A DNA stretch of 35,869 nt from Gallionella sp. UBA4737 (lineage in GTDB: Bacteria > Pseudomonadota > Gammaproteobacteria > Burkholderiales > Gallionellaceae): the NCBI GenBank assembly GCA_002403995.1, contig DHIV01000030.1, positions 1-35,869 on the forward strand, written 5' to 3'. Within the stretch, counting starts at the first letter, position 1. Each line of letters starts with the position of its first letter. The position numbers and the translations under genes were made by a program. This document shows positions 17,910 to 25,195 of this stretch, piece by piece. The notes beneath the pieces are model-generated. The model had not been told where the DNA came from and did not search any database. It saw nothing but the letters and a program-made list of their open reading frames with translations.

Positions 17910-19322
17910 CTATTCCTTGAGTTTCTCATGCACCCCCATGCGGCTGTGCAGTGTGGTGCGGTTGATGCCGAGCAGCTTGGCGGCTTCGCTGATGTTGCCT
18001 GCCGCAAGCTCCAGTGCGGCGGCGATATATTGAGCTTCTTGTTCGCGCAATCGGCGATCCAGATCGAAGTCGCCTTGCTGCAGTTCAAGTTTTATCGATT
18101 CCGATGATGCGCCGGATTGCGGGTATGCGGGCGTTTCCAGCGGGTCAAACTCGTCTTGCAGTTGCAGTTTGTCGACGGGCTTTCCGGGATATTTAGTTGA
18201 TAACCGGATGACGATGTTGCGTAATTCCCGGGTATTGCCAGGGAAACTGTATTGTTCCCAGCATTGCAATGCGTCCGGCGGCAATTCAAAAGGTTCTTGC
18301 TTGATTTGCTGCGAGTAGTATGCGCGGAAATGATTGAGCAAAACCAGCTTGTCCGGGCCAAGTTCACGCAACGGCGGCACGGTGATCGAGAATACATTCA
18401 GGCGGTGGTAAAGGTCACCGCGAAATGTGCCGTTACGGACTGCGTCGCGCAGGTTTCGATTGGTTGCGGCGATGATGCGGGCGTTGCTTTTGCGCGTTGT
18501 TGTTTCGCCGACGCGTTGATATTCACCATTTTCCAGCACCCGCAACAGCTTGGTTTGGAGCTCCAACGGCACTTCGCCGATCTCATCAAGGAACAGTGTG
18601 CCGTCGGTCGCTTCTTCGAAAAAGCCGGATTGCGCATTTGCCGCACCGGTGAAGGCACCCTTGCTATAGCCGAACAGTGTGGGTTCGATCAGCGTCGGGG
18701 CAATTGCAGCACAGTTGAGCACCTTGAACGGCGAATTCGGTTTGTTGGCCAGTTTTTGTATCGCGGAGGCAACCAATTCCTTGCCGCAACCAGACTCACC
18801 CTCGATTAAAACCGGGAAAGGAATGGTTGCGTACATCACGATCTGACTGCGCAGGGCTTGCATGGGCGGACTTTGTCCGACGAGGCCGAGCTGAGAGTCA
18901 TCCCGGTTTTTGATGGGTTCGCCATCCTGAACTTTCAGCGCATCGTCAAGGAATTTCTTTATCTTTTCCGGCGCGCAAGGTTTGGCGATGAAATCGATCG
19001 CGCCCAATGCGCGGGCATGGCGCGCGTTGCTTTGGTCATCTTGGCCGGACAGGACGAAAATCTTGATTTTCGCCGAATGCGCCAGCAATTCGGCAATCAG
19101 ATGAAAGCCTTCATCAGGCCGGTGCGGGACGGGCGGCAACCCCAGATCAATCAGCGCCAGTTGCGGGGGGCTGGGCAATTTGCGCAGCAAGTCGATCGCC
19201 GCAGCGCGTGATTCGGCTTGATAGATATTGAAGTGATTGGCAAATGAGACCGCCAATCCTTCGCGAATCAGCGGATCGTCGTCAACGATAATCAGGCTGG
19301 GTAGTGTCGGTAAGGGGTTCAT
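17910..19322 (-). CDS. sigma-54-dependent response regulator (NtrC family)
   Basis: A 470-residue regulator in three parts. A receiver domain has an acidic pocket (D14-D16), a probable phospho-accepting D59 and conserved K114. The AAA+ central domain has Walker A GESGCGKE (175-182) and the sigma-54 contact loop GAFTGA (222-227). A Fis-type helix-turn-helix lies at the C-terminus (GNISEAAKLLGINRTTLHSRM). It activates transcription by RNA polymerase with sigma-54 after phosphorylation by a partner kinase, which is not in this window. It is 9 nt upstream of mshM in the same direction, so it probably belongs to the pilus operon. No clear -24/-12 sigma-54 site was found in the intergenic region before it, so its targets may lie elsewhere. 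Confidence 0.92.
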   Translation of the reverse strand: MNPLPTLPSLIIVDDDPLIREGLAVSFANHFNIYQAESRAAAIDLLRKLPSPPQLALIDLGLPPVPHRPDEGFHLIAELLAHSAKIKIFVLSGQDDQSNARHARALGAIDFIAKPCAPEKIKKFLDDALKVQDGEPIKNRDDSQLGLVGQSPPMQALRSQIVMYATIPFPVLIEGESGCGKELVASAIQKLANKPNSPFKVLNCAAIAPTLIEPTLFGYSKGAFTGAANAQSGFFEEATDGTLFLDEIGEVPLELQTKLLRVLENGEYQRVGETTTRKSNARIIAATNRNLRDAVRNGTFRGDLYHRLNVFSITVPPLRELGPDKLVLLNHFRAYYSQQIKQEPFELPPDALQCWEQYSFPGNTRELRNIVIRLSTKYPGKPVDKLQLQDEFDPLETPAYPQSGASSESIKLELQQGDFDLDRRLREQEAQYIAAALELAAGNISEAAKLLGINRTTLHSRMGVHEKLKE

Positions 19323-19354
19323 TTAGTTCTCTGGGAGATACCTCTTGGATACGG

Positions 19355-19383
19355 AGCATAACGGCAAGTACACGCAAGCTCAA
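19355..19383 (-). promoter_or_regulatory. candidate sigma-70 promoter for regulator-msh operon
   Basis: Read on the minus strand: TTGAGC (-35, 19383-19378), 17-nt spacer, TATGCT (-10, 19360-19355). The regulator ATG lies 33 nt further downstream. Hexamers and spacing are good, but the assignment is by eye only. Confidence 0.4.
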
Positions 19384-19422
19384 TAGCAAAAACGCATGGA
19401 TACAGATATTAAGGTCAATTAG

Positions 19423-19452
19423 TTGGGGATTTTTGCTTCTGTGGTTTAGAAT
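19423..19452 (+). promoter_or_regulatory. candidate sigma-70 promoter for mla operon
   Basis: TTGGGG (19423-19428), 18-nt spacer, TAGAAT (19447-19452). It is 29 nt before the TTG start of mlaF and diverges from the candidate promoter of the pilus regulator. The -35 element is weak. Confidence 0.35.
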
Positions 19453-19481
19453 ATGCGACTTCGACTTCTTGGGTTTCAATT

Positions 19482-20285
19482 TTGTCATTACCAGCCTTGG
19501 TCGAAATCCGCGACCTCAATTTCGCCTATGACAAGCGTCCCGTCCTGGAGGGGATCAACATGACCTTCCCCAAAGGAAAGCTGATCACCATCATGGGGCT
19601 GAGCGGCTGCGGCAAGACCACGCTGCTGCGCCATATCGGCGGGGCACTCAAGCCGACCAAGGGGTACGTCAAGGTGAGTGGGCAGATTATTCACGAACTG
19701 GATCAGGATGGCCTGTATGCCATGCGCCGCAAGATGGGCATGTTGTTCCAGTTTGGCGCGTTGTTCACCGATATGTCGGTATTCGACAACGTGGCGTTTC
19801 AGATGCGCGAACATACCGATTTGCCGGAAGAGATCATTCACGACCTGGTATTGATGAAGTTGCATGCAGTTGGATTGCGCGGGACGCATAACCTGATGCC
19901 TTCAGAATTGTCTGGCGGCATGGCGCGGCGCGTGGCGTTGGCGCGCACCGTGGCGCTCGATCCGATGTTGATCATGTATGACGAGCCGTTCGCCGGACTG
20001 GACCCGATTTCCTTGACCGTGGTGGGCGATTTGATCCGCCGCCTGAACGATGCGCTGGGCGCGACCTCGATAGTGGTGACACACGATGTGCAGGAATCGC
20101 TGAAGATCGTGGACTATGTTTATTTTATGGCGAATGGCGTGATCGTGGCGGAAGGAACACCCGATGAGATACGCGCCTCGGACCGGGATTTCGTTCATCA
20201 GTTCGTGCATGGCGAAATGGATGGCCCGGTGCCATTCCATTATCCTGGCGGCGATTACCGCCAGGATTTGAATTTGCGGGCCTGA
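19482..20285 (+). CDS. mlaF: MlaF, phospholipid transport ABC ATPase
   Basis: A 267-residue ABC ATPase powering the Mla lipid transporter at the inner membrane. Walker A is GLSGCGKTT, the signature is LSGGMARR, Walker B is LIMYDEP and the switch His is in VVTHD. The start is a TTG at 19482: no ATG or GTG lies in frame before the conserved LVEIRDLNFAY, and the upstream region has only a weak ribosome site, so low initiation may limit expression. It is the first gene of mlaFEDCB. Confidence 0.95.
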   Translation: MSLPALVEIRDLNFAYDKRPVLEGINMTFPKGKLITIMGLSGCGKTTLLRHIGGALKPTKGYVKVSGQIIHELDQDGLYAMRRKMGMLFQFGALFTDMSVFDNVAFQMREHTDLPEEIIHDLVLMKLHAVGLRGTHNLMPSELSGGMARRVALARTVALDPMLIMYDEPFAGLDPISLTVVGDLIRRLNDALGATSIVVTHDVQESLKIVDYVYFMANGVIVAEGTPDEIRASDRDFVHQFVHGEMDGPVPFHYPGGDYRQDLNLRA

Positions 20286-20289
20286 CATC

Positions 20290-21081
20290 ATGATGCCATT
20301 CTCAAAGACGATCAGGGTGGTTGGACATCGCTCCATCAACGCGGTTTGGCGCATCGGCATGGCGACACGCTTTTTTATTCTCACGCTGATATATTCGGGC
20401 AACGGCTTTCGCCGTTTTCATTTGATCGTCAAAGAGTTGTTTTCTACCGGCGTGTTGTCGCTGATCATCATCATCGTGGCAGGACTTTTCGTCGGGATGG
20501 TGCTGGGTTTGCAGGGTTACGAAACGCTCAAACGGTACGGCTCCGAATCGGCGTTGGGCAGCATGGTGGCGTTGAGCCTGGTGCGCGAGCTGGGGCCGGT
20601 GGTGGCGGCTTTGCTGTTCGCCAGTCGCGCCGGTTCGGCGATGACCGCGGAGATCGGCTTGATGAAAGCGACCGAGCAAATCTCCGCGATGGAGATGATG
20701 GCGGTGAATCCGATCGCGCGCATCGTTGCCCCGCGCTTCTGGGCCGGCGTGATCTCCATGCCGCTGCTGGCTGCCTTGTTCAGTGCGGTGGGCGTGTTCG
20801 GCGGCTACTTCGTCGGGGTAGTGCAGATCGGCGTCGACGAAGGTTCGTTCTGGTCGCAAATGCAGGCGGCAGTGGATTTTCGTGAGGATATATTGAATGG
20901 GGTGATCAAGAGTTTCGCGTTCGGTGCCGTGGTGACAGTGATCGCACTGTTCGAAGGCTATGACGCGCCGCCCACGGCAGAAGGTGTTTCCGGTGCGACC
21001 ACGCGCACGGTGGTCACATCATCGCTGGCGATATTGATGTTGGATTTTGTCTTGACTGCAATCATGTTTAGAGGGAATTGA
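20290..21081 (+). CDS. mlaE: MlaE, phospholipid transport permease
   Basis: A 263-residue polytopic permease of the MlaE/YrbE family, the usual length. It has several membrane helices and family motifs FVGMVLGLQGYETLKRYG, LVRELGPVVAALLFASRAGSAMTAEIG and EQISAMEMM. Two copies sit with two MlaF subunits and the MlaD ring in the inner membrane. It starts 4 nt after mlaF ends. Confidence 0.95.
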   Translation: MMPFSKTIRVVGHRSINAVWRIGMATRFFILTLIYSGNGFRRFHLIVKELFSTGVLSLIIIIVAGLFVGMVLGLQGYETLKRYGSESALGSMVALSLVRELGPVVAALLFASRAGSAMTAEIGLMKATEQISAMEMMAVNPIARIVAPRFWAGVISMPLLAALFSAVGVFGGYFVGVVQIGVDEGSFWSQMQAAVDFREDILNGVIKSFAFGAVVTVIALFEGYDAPPTAEGVSGATTRTVVTSSLAILMLDFVLTAIMFRGN

Positions 21082-21084
21082 GTT

Positions 21085-21555
21085 ATGGAACGCACTACAC
21101 TGGATTTATGGGTGGGCATATTCGTGGTGGCAGGTATTGCCGCGCTGGTGATGCTGGCGATGAAAGTCGGGAACCTGGGCACTTACAATATGTCGGAGAC
21201 TTATCAGTTGCATGCCTATTTTTCCAATATCGGCGGCTTGAAGCCCAAAGCGTCGATCAAGAGCGCCGGAGTGCTGGTTGGGCGCGTGAGCGAAATTACC
21301 CTGGATACGGAACGCTACGAAGCCAATGTGGTGATGAGCCTGGACAAGCGTTATCAATTTCCCAAGGATACATTTGCCGATATCCTGACTTCGGGTCTGC
21401 TGGGCGAGCAATACATCGGCCTGATGCCGGGCGGCGACAGCGAGATGCTTAAAGACGGGGAGCAAATCAAAAAGACGCAGTCCGCAGTGGTCTTGGAGGA
21501 CTTGATCGGCAAGTTCATCTATAACAAGGCTGAAGAACCCGTCAAACCGAAATAA
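21085..21555 (+). CDS. mlaD: MlaD, MCE-domain lipid-binding protein
   Basis: A 156-residue protein with one N-terminal membrane helix (about 6-26, LWVGIFVVAGIAALVMLAMK) and a single MCE domain (about 35-125, with FSNIGGLKPKASIKSAGVLVGRV and LLGEQYIGLMPGG). The MCE domain forms a hexameric ring that passes lipid between MlaC and the MlaFE core. The charged C-terminal tail (NKAEEPVKPK) is short compared with E. coli MlaD. It starts 3 nt after mlaE ends. Confidence 0.94.
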   Translation: MERTTLDLWVGIFVVAGIAALVMLAMKVGNLGTYNMSETYQLHAYFSNIGGLKPKASIKSAGVLVGRVSEITLDTERYEANVVMSLDKRYQFPKDTFADILTSGLLGEQYIGLMPGGDSEMLKDGEQIKKTQSAVVLEDLIGKFIYNKAEEPVKPK

Positions 21556-21582
21556 TCGTATCCGGATAAAAAGAGAGGCGAC

Positions 21583-22212
21583 ATGACAGCATTGCAAAAA
21601 TTGATTCTGGGTGTCTCGATGTATTGTGCACTGGGTGTGGCACACGCCGAAGTGACCGCGCCCGATGACCTGATTAAAAATACCGTGCATGAAGTCATCG
21701 GGGTCATCAAGCAGGATAAAGACATTCAAGCGGGCGACCAGAAAAAAATCAATGCGCTGGTGGATGCCAAAGTGTTGCCGCACTTTGATTTTGCACGCAT
21801 GACCCAATTGGCAGTCGGAAAATATTGGCGTACCGCGACCCCTGAGCAAAAACAGGCATTGGTTACTGAATTTCGCAATATGCTGGTGCGCACTTATACC
21901 AAAGTCTTCACCGTGTATCGCGATCAGACGGTAGAGGTGAAACCGCTCAGGATGGCGGCAGACGACACTGAGGTGACCGTCAAGACCATCATCAACAAGC
22001 CGGGCTCGCAGCCCATTCCTGTGGATTATGAAATGAAGATTGCCGCCGACGGCTGGAAGGTGTTTGACATATCCATAGAAGGGGTCAGCATGGTGATGAA
22101 TTATCGCGGCACGTTCGCATCGGAAATTCAGGAAAAGGGTATCGATGGCTTGATCAAGACACTTTCCGACAAGAACACCAATGCCGATATGATTAAGGCG
22201 AAGGCGAAGTGA
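21583..22212 (+). CDS. mlaC: MlaC, periplasmic phospholipid carrier
   Basis: A 209-residue exported protein of the MlaC/Tgt2 family. The signal peptide ends near GVAHA|EVTAP. The mature protein has VLPHFDFARMTQLAVGKYW and TPEQKQALVTEFRNMLVRTY, which are family hallmarks, and a C-terminal VSMVMNYRGTFASEI phrase. It shuttles phospholipid between the outer membrane MlaA complex and MlaFEDB; mlaA is not in the window. A GAGAGG ribosome site lies 5 nt before the ATG. Its stop overlaps mlaB by 4 nt (GTGA). Confidence 0.94.
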   Translation: MTALQKLILGVSMYCALGVAHAEVTAPDDLIKNTVHEVIGVIKQDKDIQAGDQKKINALVDAKVLPHFDFARMTQLAVGKYWRTATPEQKQALVTEFRNMLVRTYTKVFTVYRDQTVEVKPLRMAADDTEVTVKTIINKPGSQPIPVDYEMKIAADGWKVFDISIEGVSMVMNYRGTFASEIQEKGIDGLIKTLSDKNTNADMIKAKAK

Positions 22213-22496
22213 TCAAGCGCGAGGGCGAATGGATGTTGGTGCAGGGCAGCTTGAACATTGAAACCGTCCCCGCATTATTTGAAACCGGATTGCAGCATCT
22301 GGCCGGCGAGGATTTTCAGGTTGATTTCTCTCAAGTCGCTTCCGTCGATTCCGCAGCAGTCAGTATGTTGCTGGGCTGGGCCAGAGCTGCACAGCGCGTC
22401 CAACATAATTTGCGCGTGAAGGGATTGCCAGAAAATTTGCTGAGCCTGGCGCGTTTGTACGGAGTTGCTGAGCTGCTGCCGCAACAATCCAATTGA
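22209..22496 (+). CDS. mlaB: MlaB, STAS-domain subunit
   Basis: A 95-residue cytoplasmic STAS domain protein. The start is GTG, overlapping the mlaC stop. The FQVDFSQVASVDSAAVSMLLGWARAA block is the conserved STAS helix with Asp-Ser-Ser/Ala positions. MlaB binds MlaF and is needed for transporter stability and activity. It is the last gene of the operon; about 120 nt separate it from the next gene. Confidence 0.9.
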   Translation: MIKREGEWMLVQGSLNIETVPALFETGLQHLAGEDFQVDFSQVASVDSAAVSMLLGWARAAQRVQHNLRVKGLPENLLSLARLYGVAELLPQQSN

Positions 22497-22535
22497 TTCT
22501 GCGGGCGGCACGTTTGGCGCCGCGGCATCTCAAGT

Positions 22536-22565
22536 CAGTTTTTAGTATCATGCAGAATTTATAAT
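22536..22565 (+). promoter_or_regulatory. candidate sigma-70 promoter for bolA-murA
   Basis: A perfect TATAAT (22560-22565) with a weak -35 (CAGTTT at 22536-22541, 18-nt spacer). It lies in the 120-nt gap after mlaB, 53 or 65 nt before the two possible BolA starts. Confidence 0.45.
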
Positions 22566-22629
22566 CTGGGGTGGCAAGCCTCATTTTGCAAACCATATCT
22601 TTTAATTTTAACGAACAATGGAATCAACC

Positions 22630-22869
22630 ATGGTCACTCCGGAAAGCATCCGACTCAACATCGCGCAAGGCATGGCGACCGAGCATCTAAGCGTGGCCGG
22701 CGATGGGCAGCACTTTGAAGCGTTGGTAGTCAGCGAGGCATTTGCGGGCAAGAGCCGCGTGCAACGCCACCAGTTGGTCTATCAGACACTGGGTGACCGG
22801 ATGCGCGCTGAAATTCATGCGCTGTCGATGAAAACATATACACCGCAAGAGTGGCAGAGCCAGAAGTAG
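22630..22869 (+). CDS. ibaG: BolA-family protein (IbaG/YrbA-like)
   Basis: A 79-residue single-domain BolA protein from the ATG at 22630, which has GGA 7 nt upstream and aligns best with the length of IbaG; an ATG at 22618 would add four residues. Conserved features are VAGDGQHFEALVVSEAF and SRVQRHQLVYQTLG, and a His in the EIHALSMKTYTPQEW block that in the family helps bind a shared [2Fe-2S] cluster with a monothiol glutaredoxin. Position between mla genes and murA is the same as in E. coli, supporting the IbaG assignment. It ends 3 nt before murA. Confidence 0.88.
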   Translation: MVTPESIRLNIAQGMATEHLSVAGDGQHFEALVVSEAFAGKSRVQRHQLVYQTLGDRMRAEIHALSMKTYTPQEWQSQK

Positions 22870-22872
22870 CCC

Positions 22873-24123
22873 ATGCTAAAGCTCGCAATTCAGGGCGGCA
22901 ATCGCCTCAATGGTGAGGTGCGGATCTCCGGTGCCAAGAATGCGGCGCTGCCGATACTGTGCGCCAGCCTGCTGACCCGCGATTCATTGCAGCTTGGCAA
23001 CGTGCCCGACCTGAACGATGTCGCCACAATGCGCAAATTGCTGCAACAGATGGGCGTGAAAATAGAGTTGAGCGGCGGCCAAGCGGTCTTGTCCGCAGCA
23101 AACATCGACAAACTCGAAGCCCCTTATGAAATGGTGAAAACCATGCGCGCCGCGATTCTGGTATTGGGGCCGCTGGTGACACGTTTTGGTGAAGCGCGTG
23201 TTTCTTTGCCCGGCGGCTGCGCCATCGGTTCGCGCCCGGTGGACTTGCACATCAAAGGATTGCAGGCGATGGGCGCGGAGATCCATATCGAGCATGGTTA
23301 TATCCATGCGCAGTCGAAACGGTTGAAAGGCGCGCGGATATTTTTCGATCTGGTCAGCGTCACCGGCACGGAAAACCTGATGATGGCCGCAGCGCTGGCG
23401 GACGGCGTGACGGTGCTGGAGAATGCCGCGCGCGAACCGGAAGTGGTCGACCTGGCGCACTGCCTGACCGCGATGGGCGCCAAGATCGAAGGGGCGGGCA
23501 GCGACACCATCAGCATCACCGGTGTGGAAAAACTGCATGGCGCCAGCCATCGCATCATGCCGGATCGCATCGAGAGCGGCACCTTTCTGGTGGCTGCGGC
23601 AGCGGCGGGCGGCGACATCACGCTGACCGATGCGCGCGCCGACATACTGGAAAACGTGCTGGAGAAATTGCAGGAGGCCGGTGCGGCGATACAAACGACG
23701 GGCAGCACGATCAACCTGAAAATGAATAAGCGCCCGCTGGCCGTGAACGTGCGCACTGCGCCTTACCCGGCCTTTCCCACCGACATGCAGGCGCAATTCA
23801 TGGCGATGAACAGCATCGCCGAAGGCAGTGCGATGGTGGTCGAAACGATATTCGAAAACCGCTTCATGCACGTGCAGGAGCTGCGCCGCCTCGGCGCGCA
23901 GATCGATGTCGAGGGCAATGCCGCCGTGATCAAAGGCTGCGTGCAGCTGGAGGGCGCAACCATCATGGCCACCGATTTGCGAGCCTCGGCGTGTCTGGTC
24001 ATCGCCGGACTGGTGGCGCAGGGTGAGACCATCGTGGATCGCATCTACCATCTGGATCGGGGCTATGAACATATCGAAGCGAAACTGTCTGCGCTGGGAG
24101 CCCGGATACGCCGGATCAAATAA
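22873..24123 (+). CDS. murA: UDP-N-acetylglucosamine 1-carboxyvinyltransferase
   Basis: A 416-residue enzyme, normal length, that makes the first committed step of peptidoglycan synthesis by transferring enolpyruvate from PEP to UDP-GlcNAc in the cytoplasm. Lys22-Asn23 in GAKNAALP and the active-site Cys116 in LPGGCAIGSRPVDLH (the residue attacked by fosfomycin) are both present, so this copy is of the fosfomycin-sensitive Cys type by sequence. The Arg in the ASACLVIAGL region and the terminal YEHIEAKLSALGARIRRI are also typical. Confidence 0.97.
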   Translation: MLKLAIQGGNRLNGEVRISGAKNAALPILCASLLTRDSLQLGNVPDLNDVATMRKLLQQMGVKIELSGGQAVLSAANIDKLEAPYEMVKTMRAAILVLGPLVTRFGEARVSLPGGCAIGSRPVDLHIKGLQAMGAEIHIEHGYIHAQSKRLKGARIFFDLVSVTGTENLMMAAALADGVTVLENAAREPEVVDLAHCLTAMGAKIEGAGSDTISITGVEKLHGASHRIMPDRIESGTFLVAAAAAGGDITLTDARADILENVLEKLQEAGAAIQTTGSTINLKMNKRPLAVNVRTAPYPAFPTDMQAQFMAMNSIAEGSAMVVETIFENRFMHVQELRRLGAQIDVEGNAAVIKGCVQLEGATIMATDLRASACLVIAGLVAQGETIVDRIYHLDRGYEHIEAKLSALGARIRRIK

Positions 24124-24437
24124 ACAGGAGAGTGCATGAAAACCTCTAAAAACCGTAGCTGGGTTGCCACGACACGGTGTTGCGAAGCATCCGGTGCGGG
24201 AGGAGCAACTGGCGGCTGTTCCCGCAAGCTGCTGGCTTCGCCAGTAACGTGTCACAGCCGCCATTTCGAGAGCAAGGCGCACGGAGTCCTGCATGGCCAT
24301 TCGACTAAGCTGGCAACAAAACGCCTGCTAAGTCGCTGGTCAGCACAGCGAACGAGACATACCCTATCAGTAGGCGAGGAGCGAGCATCACGCAATACCG
24401 CTATCGAATTGCACGGTAGGTTTGCAGGGGCTTTTGA
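24124..24437 (+). other. 314-nt spacer before hisG with nested inverted repeats
   Basis: No confident gene. Inverted repeats are dense: TGCGGGA (24195-24201) pairs with TCCCGCA (24220-24226); GGCGGCTGT (24211-24219), inside that loop, pairs with ACAGCCGCC (24254-24262), giving a pseudoknot or alternative folds; CTGGC-TTC-GCCAG (24232-24244) and TCGCTG/CAGCGA (24333-24351) are further hairpins. An open frame (24136-24441, 101 codons) has a plausible GGAGAG ribosome site and ends in an ATGA overlap with hisG, but its Ser/Arg/His/Cys-rich product resembles no family I know. It could be a leader, a structured RNA, or a decayed mobile element. Confidence 0.35.
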
Positions 24438-25076
24438 ATGATAACCATCGCTCTATCCAAGGGCCGCATTTTCGAAGAAATCCTGCCGCTGCTGAATGCG
24501 GCAGGCATCACCGCGCTGGAAGACCCGGAGTCGTCGCGCAAGCTGATCCTGGCCACCAATCGCGCCGATGTGCGTTTGATCATCGTGCGCGCCAGCGACG
24601 TGCCGACCTATGTGCAATACGGCGCGGCGGACATCGGCGTGGCGGGCAAGGATGTGCTGGATGAACATAGCGGCACCGGGCTGTACCAGCCGCTGGACCT
24701 GAACATCGCGCGCTGCCGCATGATGGTCGCGGTGCGCGACGATTTCGATTATGAGTCCGCGGTGCGCCAGGGCGCGCGTCTGCGCGTGGCGACCAAATAC
24801 GTGCAGACCGCCAGGGCTCACTTCGCCGCAAAAGGTGTGCATGTGGATTTGATCAAACTGTATGGCTCGATGGAACTGGCGCCGCTGGTCGGGCTGTCGG
24901 ACGCGATCGTGGATCTGGTGAGCAGCGGCAACACGCTCAAGGCCAACCACCTCAAGGCGGTCGAACACATAGCCGACATTTCCTCGCGTTTGGTGGTGAA
25001 TCAGGCCGCGCTCAAATTGAAACACGATGCGATCCAGCCTATGCTGGATGCGTTTGCAAAAGCCATCGTGAAATAA
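24438..25076 (+). CDS. hisG: ATP phosphoribosyltransferase, short form
   Basis: A 212-residue catalytic subunit for the first step of histidine synthesis (ATP plus PRPP to phosphoribosyl-ATP). It starts MITIALSKGRIFEEILPLL and contains GAADIGVAGKDVLDE and the SSGNTLKANHLKAVEHI PRPP-binding end. It lacks the C-terminal regulatory domain of the roughly 300-residue long form, so by family it needs HisZ, which is not in the window. The start overlaps the stop of a doubtful upstream frame. Confidence 0.96.
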   Translation: MITIALSKGRIFEEILPLLNAAGITALEDPESSRKLILATNRADVRLIIVRASDVPTYVQYGAADIGVAGKDVLDEHSGTGLYQPLDLNIARCRMMVAVRDDFDYESAVRQGARLRVATKYVQTARAHFAAKGVHVDLIKLYGSMELAPLVGLSDAIVDLVSSGNTLKANHLKAVEHIADISSRLVVNQAALKLKHDAIQPMLDAFAKAIVK

Positions 25077-25090
25077 TTTATTCCGGATGG

Positions 25091-25151
25091 CCAACCAATC
25101 GTTGGTCGGGCTGCGCCCGACATCGTAATAATACGGCGGGCAAAGCCCGCC
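25091..25151. repeat. REP-like cluster of three hairpins between hisG and hisD
   Basis: Three consecutive palindromes: CCAAC-CAATC-GTTGG (25091-25105), GTCGGGC-TGC-GCCCGAC (25105-25121) and GGCGGGC-AAA-GCCCGCC (25135-25151). The layout resembles intergenic REP-type repeats of proteobacteria. It sits inside the his operon, so it may affect mRNA stability or partly terminate transcription; no T-run follows, which argues against a strong terminator. Confidence 0.65.
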
Positions 25152-25195
25152 CTACAAAATATTAAAGCCATAGTTAAGTAAAAAACAATTTCAAA

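Noticed and set aside
19323..19481. A sigma-54 (-24/-12) promoter for the msh operon
   Set aside because: I looked for TGGCAC-N5-TTGC on both strands and found no convincing match, only sigma-70-like hexamers.
22984..24300. A 438-codon open frame on the minus strand across murA
   Set aside because: It is a shadow of a GC-rich gene: the product is His/Arg/Gln-rich with no family pattern, and murA on the plus strand is certain.
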